NCBI GenBank assembly: GCA_033558025.1
Contig: JAUCEF010000007.1
Location: forward strand, 3,906,001-3,970,000
Direction of reading: 5' to 3'
Length of the DNA: 64,000 nt
DNA from: Phytophthora sp. 'mugwort'
Lineage: Eukaryota > Oomycota > Peronosporomycetes > Peronosporales > Peronosporaceae
Shown here: positions 56,301 through 64,000 of the stretch, piece by piece
How positions within the stretch are numbered: position 1 is the first letter of the stretch
Layout: every line of letters begins with the position of its first letter
Translations under genes and position numbers: made by a program
Notes under the pieces: model-generated
Told to the model about the DNA's origin: nothing
Seen by the model: only the letters and a program-made list of their open reading frames with translations
Databases searched by the model: none

Positions 56301-59300
56301 GGCCCGCCGGCGTTACCAGTGACGTCAACCTGGCCGAACGTGGTGCTGTCGAAAGCTTCCAAGACGTCTGCACTCGTCGCGTCGAACGCCACGTTGCCCG
56401 TCTCCATGACACCGAAGCTGCACGTGAAGCTCCCACTTGATAGCGTCGTAGAGACCTCCTGCTGCTCACTTTTTGCTCCAGATGCGACGAGATGTACACG
56501 AAGTTGGCCTCTCCCTTGAGCTAACCCACTGGCGTCTATGCTAATACTCCGAACGTGGCTCGGGAACCCTGCAAACGTGAGTCTCCACTCGTACCCATTA
56601 TTCAACAAGGGACCCGTTCGTGTGACGTCTACAATATCTCTCGACATGGCTACTGCCTTGAGCGTATTCTTCATTTCCTCGTCTGTAGCGTCGTAAGTGA
56701 GACGAGAGGTCCGTTTCCCATCAATGATAAGAACAAACGAACCGGAAAGTGGCGCACCTTGTCCTTTGACAAGCTCTTTGACGCCAATCGAGAGATCGTT
56801 CGAGCCCGAGTCCCCCAGCGAGAGATTCTCAACCATAAGCATCGGGACGTCGCCAACCCGTTCGAGAAACTCAATCGTCCAAGTGCACGACCCCAGCGCA
56901 CCTTGCGTCGTCTTGGTGACTGTGACACTGCCGACAGTAGCAAGAGCTTCTAACGCCGTCTGGACTTCGTAAGAAGTAGCATAAGAAGTCAAGACATTGG
57001 TCTGCTGCGTCTCCAACACGAGTCGAAACGAACCGCCAATAAACGACGTGGCGCCCAGCTCAACCGCTTGCACTTCATTCACCAGCGACGAAATGGAGCT
57101 CGATACCGTGAAGACCTCACCCGAGAACGCTTGCGAACGAACCCGTACGGACTGGATCTCTTGCACAGCGTCGGCTAGCACTGTAAATCTCTGTATCTCA
57201 GGCACTTGAACGTCTCCGGACGTGGTAATCTCTTGGATTGTAGACTGCAAGGCCGACGACGCGACGGTGACGCGTTGAATTTCCGGGATGAAGGTACTGG
57301 CTGCTAATGTCACGCTTTGCACGTCCTGGATCGACTGTAGCTTTGGCGCCACACATTGTGCAGTCGACGGCGACAGCACCGTCGCGGCTGTCGCGGCGTC
57401 TCCAAAACGACACAGCACAGTCTCCGCGCCGGCGGAGAAGTTGCCACCAACGACGTTGACGAGCTGACCTCCTTCGATATCGCCACGAACCGGGTCGATC
57501 CTGTTCACGTGAAGCGGCTCAACGTACGCGAAGGACAAGTTGAACGCAGAGTAGTCGAGGCCGTTGTCCGACAGCTTGACCGCGACATGCCGTGGCGTCG
57601 CCGTCGCTGGCGTCCGGCAGCCGACGTGAGTCCGATTCGTCAATTCTGCCCTCACAACCTTCGTGCCGATCTGGCACCAGTAGCTGGCGTCCTCATCGAA
57701 AGGGATCCCCCAGAGATAAAGCAACGTGCCTCCTTTAACGACACCATTAAGCGGTGTTAAACGCAGTGCGTGAGACGCGTCGACCGTGTACTCAAACACA
57801 GCAGCAAAGACGTCAAAATCGACGCCGTTCGCGCCAATCACGAGCTCAACGGCTCCTGCTGCTGTCGCTTGTGGCGCAACACACACGACTTGGCTCGAAG
57901 TCTTCACTGTTCCTCGAACAACTGCAGTGCCGAAGCGGCAGTACACGAGGGTGCTTGGGTACGTAGACGACAGTGCCAACCGCACGGACGTTCCACCTTT
58001 AAGTGGACCATTACGTGGCTGTATCGATACAACTTGCAACGTGTTGAGATCCACCGTCTCCACGCTTGTTGCAGCAAAAACGGGCGTGAAGATGAAGCTT
58101 TTCGCAGTCGAAATAAAGTCCACGCCGTTGTTTGAGACGTCCACCTGGGCAATCGCCGTTGTCGTTTGGAACCAGTTGTCACCGGATGATGGCAAAGCGT
58201 TCGCTAGTGATGGAGTGACACAACTAAAGCTTTCGTCGCTATAGAACTGACCTGGAACGGCCACGTGCAGTGGCTCTAGTCGACTGGGCAAGTCAATCGT
58301 GAACGCACAAGAGAGCGAAGGTGTATCTCTCACACCAAACACCTGGAAGTTGAGCTCCGTGCCGCCTGTACACGGTCCTTCACTCGGCGACATGGAGACG
58401 AACTCAAGCTGCGGATAATACTCAAAGACAGCTTGAGTCTCCGAGACAAAATCTTCACCTGGTCTGTTGAATGCCTTGAGTTTGACGTACATCGTCGTGG
58501 AGTATTCTTGCGCCGGTGTGATACACCATACCGTCGACGTATCGATAAACGTAGCTGGAGCTTGTTGAGAGCCAAAGACACAAGCAAGATGGGGCCCAGC
58601 GACGAAGTCGTGGCCCTTCAGCGTAAGATTTGTTCCTCCAGTAACCGGCCCCATGCCAGGAACCATTTCACTGACCAAAGGAACCTTCAGATAAGCATAG
58701 CTGAGGTTCCCATCGACCAGTGTTTGACCATTGACGATCAATGACACGGGAACACAAGGCGATTCCACTCGTTCTGTCCACGTTTCGACATCCGAACCAA
58801 GTACGTTGACGACTTCTGCATGAAGAAGAGGAAGCCTGCAGACTGCGGCGTCCGAAGCGTGAGCAGCGAGATCAAACGTCACATCCCACTTCAACGTCAC
58901 GTATTGACGCTCCTGAATGACGTGAGTCTGCGTCGACACTGTCACTGAGCTCACACTCGCTGTTGTCTTGGCTGTGAGAGCTGCGACAACGTCGCTCCCC
59001 TTTGCACTCGCCATGATCGGGTCCGTCTCGTTCTTGTGGAAGCCTAAAGTCACCAATCCGACGTCAATAGCCGAGAGAATTCCCGTCTGAGTCCGAATTA
59101 CTCGAGGCACCACGTTCGATCCTACTAATTTATGTGTATCCAAGACAAGCAGGTCGATCGAGCCACGGATCGAGACGAACTCGATACTCCACGACAAGTG
59201 TTTATTTCTTACCGGAGTGACGACAACCGGATCATTCATGACGCGAGTTAACGCGTCTTGAATCTGCACAGCCGTACTGGTAATCAAGAGATCATCACTG

Positions 59301-62300
59301 AAAACGTCTTGAAATCCAAGACGAAAGGTCCCGGTGAGTGTCGATCCTTGCTTCTTGACAGCGATTCGAGCAGTGGCGCTTGTACCAGCGAGTCCCGAAG
59401 TCGAAACACTCAACAGTTCGTAGTTATTGTGCCGGGTACTGGCTGGTGCAAACGTGATCGACCAGCTGTAGCCTCCGTTGCTATCTTTTGATGACCGCGT
59501 CACTACTGCTGAACTCATATCTGGTAATGCTCGGATAGCCGTCGTGAACTGAGCTGCAGTAGCATCCACATTGATATTGGTCGTGTATTGCCCCTTCCGA
59601 CCAACTTGGAACGACCCACCGAGTGGCGTCGACGTCGCAGCTCGCACAGTCACCCAACCAGCAGACACGTCCGTGCCGTATACTGACTTGACATTGGTAC
59701 TGTCGAAATACAGAGGACGAACCTTTGCTGCGTCTGAAACAAACTCAACAATCCACGCATAGCCATCTCCATAGGGGAATTGAGTGAGTGCCAAGACTTG
59801 TCTCTCCACGTTGACTGTCTCAAAGAGCCCCGCGCTTTCCAGTACCTGCTTCATGTCTGTAGCTGACGCGTTCACACTGATCGATTGCCACAGAATCTTG
59901 TCAGTTGAAATGGAGAACGTGCCACTGATCGGACCACTGGCGTTGACGTACATCATCCATTTCTCACCAATTTCACGCTCTTTTACTCGATGAAAACTCA
60001 CTTTCAGAGTCGTTTTGGGGACCGGCGATACACGTACAGCCCCCCAGGGCGTCTCATCTACGAACGTCATTCGCCAACGTGAACCTCCATTCGACATTCG
60101 CTCTGTTTGTTGGATGCGTACGTCTGTCGTAGGGAGAATCGTCTGCAAAGCTGTGGAAATCTGCAGTGCAGACACCCGATTTGCAGCAATTACGGGCGTT
60201 TTCAGTTGACCAAACGCGAGTATCTGTGGATTATTCACTCCGGTATACGACCTATTCAACGGGATCACTGAGGCATTAAACGGCAAGAAATAGTCGACCA
60301 TATACACTGCCGTGCCGATTCGAAGGACATCTCCACGTGATAAAACGCTGGTTAAATCGTGGGAGGTCGATACCAGCGGCCAATTGTGCTCAACTTTAAA
60401 CGTACCAGGTAATTGGTGATTCATTTCTCCATATGCAAATTGGAACGAGCCATCAACACAACAAGGCAACAATCCATCTTGAATTCCCGTCACAGTGTGT
60501 ACAATTTGACCCGTAGATACGAGTTGAGACGACTGTACCACCAAATTGGGGAGATCTCCACTATCCGAGAACGTGACCGTCCACGAATACACCCCATACG
60601 CTGCAGGTTCCATCACAGACCGAGAGACAGCAACAACCCCTACGTCAGGCAATTTTCCGAGTTGTGTAGCCATCTCCGTTGCTGTGGCATTCGCAGCTAC
60701 GACGACTTTTTTGTCGCCGATCCCAAGTGAAAAGTATCCAGATACGGCACTTAACGATCCCTTAACTGTCTCTGTAACTGTAATCGTCGCATCCGAAGTC
60801 GTAGAGAACAGTGTTTGCTTCCCAGACGCTACAAGCAGCAACGGATCCGCATGCACTTTGGGTGATGTAAAGGTGATAAACCAGTTGAAAGACGTACTCG
60901 TGGTCCCAGTCGTTCGACTCACCGTGACAATTCCAATCGATGAGAGAAGATTAAGTGCTGTCTGCATCGCCATCGCCGTACAACTGAATGGTAACGCGGA
61001 CGTCGTGTCACTTCCGTACGTTAAAGTAAACGTTCCCGAGAGGATTCCACCCGCAAGACTCTGCGTCTGTACGTGCTGAACTTCCAAAGACGTTGCTGTT
61101 TGGATTCTCTGCGACGTACTAACCGGCGACTCGCCTTTAAGATTCGTCGTATCAATTGCAATCAAACCTTGAGGCACTGATACAAACGTGACGTCCCAAG
61201 TGGAGCCACCTGTCCAGTCAGTATTCGCCATGGAAACGTGCAAACTTTGCGACGTAAACGACGATAACTCCAGCAATGCCGTCTCTAATTGTACCGCAGT
61301 GGATTTCACTGCTACGTGCGTTGTAGCTCCTTGATAAGTCAGTGCAAATGTGCCACTAAGAGCTCGCATTCGACCTTTTTCGACTTCTGTCACGGAAATT
61401 CGGGGCTTTGCTGTGCCTATGGACATTGTACTGGTGACTTGAAGCGCAGGTAAATCTCCAGCATGGAACGGGAACGTCACCGTCCACGTCCTGCCTCCTC
61501 CCGTCTTGTGGTCGATAACAGTCACATTTACTGCCTCAATTGTAGCCATCATCTCAAGTGTCGTCTTCATCTCCATTGCGTTTGCATTAAACGCTATATT
61601 ACCTGAAGTAACGCCTTGAAATGTCAACTTGAACGTTCCGGCGAGACGTCCGGCTGAAGCTGACAGCGTCACATTCTGGACTTCACATTCCACACCTTTT
61701 TTCGTCTCAATGAAGCCAAGTGGAAGGTTCGTCTCGCCATTTGTGAGGTTAGAACGGACACTCAAAGTATCAATATCACCAGCAAGGTAGAACGTCACGT
61801 CCCAGCGATATCCTGTCAGTGTGAACTCCGTCACTGTACTACGACTCACTCGTACTACTGATCTGCGTTTCAACACGCTTTCCACAGCTTCCGAGACGTC
61901 AGTAGCTGTCGCTTTTGGTATTAAACGTCTGGACCAGACCGAATTCAAGCCAATCTGAAACATCCCAGTTAATGCATCCCCGACAATCGTCAACGACTGG
62001 ATTTCCCATGTATTTCCACGTTGGGAGACGGACAAGCGCTGGATTTCAGGAGCGTGGTGCAAGGCGAACTGAAGCTGCTGGATCTCGGCTCGATTTCCGA
62101 TCGGTTTAGTCACAATGCCGACATTTGGAGACGCGCCAGCCATTCCAACGTTTGAAACTGCGACAGGAGACGTCAGCGACGTTCCTGACGCGAACTCGAC
62201 GATCCATTGCCGTTCTCCAGAGAGTCCTGGTCCAAACATGGAGCACGAGACGCCACCGATCGCTGGTAGTATTCCAGCGCAGTCTACACTTGTTGGAATG

Positions 62301-64000
62301 GCTACAGTTTGACCAGATACTGGACTAGTGAGTTGAAACGAGCCTTGCAGCGGTGTAGCATCCAATAAACCAGTGATAACGACGTCTAATCCTGCTGACA
62401 GAGTGCTCTGTGTATCTCCATATAGTCCGATCTGCTCTTCCGAGCGATATTCTGCAACAAGAAGAGGGAGATCCCCATTCACAGGTGGGAACGTCACTTC
62501 CCACACACAAATGAAGGCTCTATCATCCTTTAAATTAACCATCGCGACAGATACAGCGTGTAGTTCTTCAAGAGCATTCTTAACTGTATCAGGAGACGCA
62601 TTCCAAGCTAACGATCTTGTCGTCTCGGTCCCTAATCTCAATACAAAATTCCCATTCGGCGGCGGCGCTGTCCCCATAGATTTACGTACGATAAAACCTT
62701 CCACTCCTTCTAGACTACACGCGATCTCCAGCAATTGAATCGGCTGTGAATTCACTTGAAACGTGACTTCCCATTCGTAGCTCGTGGTTGTCCCCGTCAT
62801 TTTCATTCGGTACACAACAAGGACCTGTTTAAGTGCTGGGACTTGCTTCAAAGCTGTCGTCATGGCAGCTTCCGTGGCCTGTATATCAATCGCTACTGTC
62901 ACTTCAGCATACGAGAGAAGAAAAGTACCGATCACATCATTAAGATTGTCACCAACTAACGTCACGACTTGAATCTCATACAAAGTTCCTTTTCGTGAGC
63001 GAGAAATGTCGACATTTGCCATGGAATTCATGGAAATCATCGAAATCATCGGCTGGTGACCAATATCCGAGACAAATGTAATAAACCACGTCGTCTCAAC
63101 ACTATGAACGCTGCGTGTGACGTGAAAGACGTGGCTTCCAAGTGTCGCATCGGTCAATAATTTGGCAAATGAAACTTCACTCTCACTCGACGAGATGGCA
63201 GCAGTGACAAACCCAAACACACGCAGTGTAAACGTCCCAGGGATGGCGCTGCTGGCTGATGCTCGAACCACTTGAACCTCTGGAACTTGTGGCGAGTTTC
63301 TGAGCCCGATGCGCTGCACTTCAGGACGATATGCAGACGAAGTCGTCACTACAATTTGAGTTTGAGTCAATGCTGCAGGGTGAAGTAGCTGCAATTCATG
63401 TACTTCAGAAGCAATTCCCCATCCTTTTGTAGTCAACACTTGAACCTCAGGTCCTTCGTGTGCTACATCAAGACTAATAACTTGAATTTCAGCTTGAGGA
63501 GCTCGTGATCGAACAGAAACTCGATGAATTTCTCGACGGATTTTCTGAAATGGAGGTGTACATTCAAGTGTATCCCTTGTGCGTCGTGTAGCAGGCACTT
63601 TTGTATCAGCAAATGCACATTCTAAGCTCGCATTCGAGTTGAAATTCGTGCCGCGGAGTGTTACGATAGTACCTCCTGCTGGAGATCCGTACGTGGGGCT
63701 CAGTGACGTGAGAACAGGCCTCGGATCGACGATAAATTCACTCGAAGATTCACTAAAATCACGTTCATTTGTTGAAACTTCGAGAACGTATCGACCTGTA
63801 CGGAGCACAGGAGCTCGACAGCTCACAGTGCTAACTGCAGACTCAAGTAGCTCTGCTTTAACGACTACAGTCCCGAATTTACACCATAAACTCATAGAGG
63901 AATCGGTTCCTCTTGTTTCTAAAGTTACTAGTGGACGATCTCCCACAAAAATGACAATTGGAGACACTGCTACCACGTACGGCAACTTGACATAGGAAAA
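44352..64000 (-). CDS. Giant IPT/TIG-GCC2 multi-pass membrane protein, 5'-incomplete
   Basis: Three coding exons on the minus strand: 64000-48259 (open to the window edge, about 15.7 kb), 48179-47833 and 47750-44352. That is about 6,495 residues with the N-terminus outside the window. The donors (GTAAGCG, GTAAAT) and acceptors (both end TAG or CAG, one after a CACTAAC branch-like site) join in frame, and the second join completes a hydrophobic helix. Order: about 11 IPT/TIG domains in three groups; two arrays of a roughly 100-residue module ending W.VTF (14 + 9 copies); a GCC2/GCC3-like Cys-rich stalk; a spacer; about ten membrane helices; and a charged C-terminal coiled coil. The architecture implies a huge extracellular part anchored in a membrane. 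Function is unknown. The gene is convergent with the WD40 gene, 113 bp away. Confidence 0.85.
44370..45110 (-). other. C-terminal coiled coil (giant protein)
   Basis: The last roughly 250 residues are Ala/Glu/Lys/Arg-rich with helix heptads (ELREKLQTLNDQIVEADDWF, LAQKIRATERDVETFVEEKR, AAREFELLDAYKQKETEFAA). It ends in a basic tail. It probably binds a cytoplasmic partner or self-associates. A CxxC...CxxC segment (about 45500-45760) just before it could bind zinc. Confidence 0.7.
46270..47900 (-). other. Multi-pass membrane domain (giant protein)
   Basis: About ten hydrophobic segments, including FFTLVAMASMILGFVIWVI (spanning the last splice junction), FMASVPIFVACVLIYTWW, SLVVIGIYLLLLGSRLL, FLLTTGGFMAAMLVFW, DFIGFTMFYFVNLTLVMV, LYYALFSVFIIPSNFVLG, LYFLLLVYSAGILLSMLG and ITLFIIGVVYYLM. 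A very basic loop (RRMKKRRRRTREQK) between helices suggests a cytoplasmic face. I do not recognise a pore or enzyme motif. Confidence 0.7.
50740..53115 (-). other. Cys-rich GCC2/GCC3-like stalk (giant protein)
   Basis: More than a dozen units follow the pattern CP.G.YCP.G or CP.GY.C, for example CPRGTYCPGVANT, CPIGYHCPHTGMH, CPAGYVCDVTG, CPEGHYCLEGTA and CPPGSYCPQTGH. This matches the ephrin-receptor-like GCC2/GCC3 family, a disulfide-rich extracellular rod. Non-repetitive spacers interrupt it at about 52450-52760 and 51050-51500. The Cys density makes an extracellular location likely. Confidence 0.85.
53120..54410 (-). repeat. Cluster of four IPT/TIG domains (giant protein)
   Basis: Domain starts read ALEPTHGPLQGGTEVVVTG, SVFPPLGSTTGNFSVRITG, SISPTFGPAFGAGTRIDVD and AIAPTQAFDSDEPLAIFAS. 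C-terminal strands carry EVSNNGRDF and EVSNNEQDF. The last domain leads straight into the Cys-rich stalk. Confidence 0.8.
54450..57060 (-). repeat. Array of nine W.VTF modules (giant protein)
   Basis: Closing boxes in order: TWTIEF, EWRLTF, PWVVTF, AWLITF, FSATF, TWSVTF, HWDITF, TWLVLV, EWIVTF. Opening strands include GSFRLVLETQQT and GTFTLSYGGVQTPPLEW. The eighth copy has a degraded box. Short E(I/V)Q strands precede the array. Confidence 0.75.
57340..58720 (-). repeat. Cluster of five IPT/TIG domains (giant protein)
   Basis: Domain starts read EMVPGMGPVTGGTNLTLKG, SMSPSEGPCTGGTELNFQV, SIQPRNGPLKGGTSVRLAL, RLTPLNGVVKGGTLLYLWG and RIDPVRGDIEGGQLVNVVG. Each is followed by a Cys-x-FG-like strand and, near the end, the NG.DF/NG.DY turn typical of this family (as in VSNNGVDF). 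Confidence 0.85.
58790..63262 (-). repeat. Array of 14 W.VTF modules (giant protein)
   Basis: About 1,490 residues hold fourteen copies of a module. Each opens with a (G)TF.L strand, has a T/N..A..M..AL..L segment, and closes with W.(V/I)TF. Examples of the closing box, in order: TWFITF, EWEVTF, VWEVTF, QWIVEF, RWDVTF, TWTVTF, TWDVTF, NWFITF, SWTVTF, RWRMTF, AWIVEF, SWSITF, SWSIEF, KWDVTF. A helix-like centre with an Ala-x2-Met/Leu pattern lies between the strands. I do not recognise it as a named domain. Confidence 0.8.
63500..64000 (-). other. First visible IPT/TIG domains of the giant protein
   Basis: The frame enters from outside the window with SYVKLPYVVAVSPIVIFVGD, a weak IPT start, followed by CKFGTVVVKAELL. 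A clear IPT domain then begins with LTSLSPTYGSPAGGTIVTLR. IPT signatures are the P.xG...GGT start and the Cys-containing C.FG strand. There is no signal peptide here, so the true start lies beyond 64000. Confidence 0.8.

Noticed and set aside
63983..63985. TTG as start codon of the giant gene
   Set aside because: The frame is open to the window edge and already inside an IPT-like domain, so the start lies outside.
1..64000. CRISPR arrays, tRNA or rRNA genes
   Set aside because: No regularly spaced repeats and no recognisable RNA gene; the genome is eukaryotic.

Overview
This looks like oomycete nuclear DNA, most likely Phytophthora or a close relative. Four things support that. The spliced genes use GTGCGT and GTACGT donors. 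A perfect match to the oomycete initiator (TCANTYYNCAWTTT) lies just upstream of a MYB gene. The MYB genes are single-repeat proteins with a TH(A/G)QK motif. The mobile elements (Copia, Gypsy, L1-like LINE, Tigger/pogo, hAT, MULE) are of kinds that fill oomycete repeat islands. No rRNA, tRNA, CRISPR or prokaryotic signal was seen.

The window has two compartments. Positions 1 to about 35,500 are gene-poor and packed with decayed transposable elements, with one host gene inside: a MYB-related transcription factor at 9377-10297. Left to right: a pogo/Tigger element with terminal repeats (1042-2613); an unassigned segment bounded by inverted repeats (3011-4201); a 5'-truncated LINE ending in a CT tract (4265-7333); the MYB gene; and a nest of LTR elements (11084-26269). 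In the nest, an old minus-strand Copia (B) is split by a Gypsy element with a perfect 5-bp target duplication (18528-23930) and abuts a plus-strand Copia (A, 11084-17675). Next come a hAT fragment, a MULE pseudogene, a second hAT fragment on the other strand, and a Tigger element with perfect 25-bp terminal repeats (30816-32417).

Positions 35,523-64,000 are gene-dense: a second MYB paralogue; a B-box + DUF2009 protein (minus) head-to-head with the PP2A scaffold subunit (plus, 7 exons); the PLP-synthase glutaminase PdxT/PDX2 (minus) head-to-head with a coiled-coil/WD40 protein (plus, 5 exons); and a giant minus-strand gene that fills 44,352 to the right edge and runs past it. The visible part encodes about 6,495 residues in three exons, one of them at least 15.7 kb long. 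The predicted layout is about 11 IPT/TIG domains, 23 copies of a roughly 100-residue beta-type module, a Cys-rich GCC2/GCC3-like stalk, about ten membrane helices and a cytoplasmic coiled coil. It is the most interesting object here: a very large putative surface receptor, channel or adhesin of unknown function.

The host genes do not form a functional pathway. They are independent housekeeping or regulatory genes, two pairs of which share short divergent promoters.
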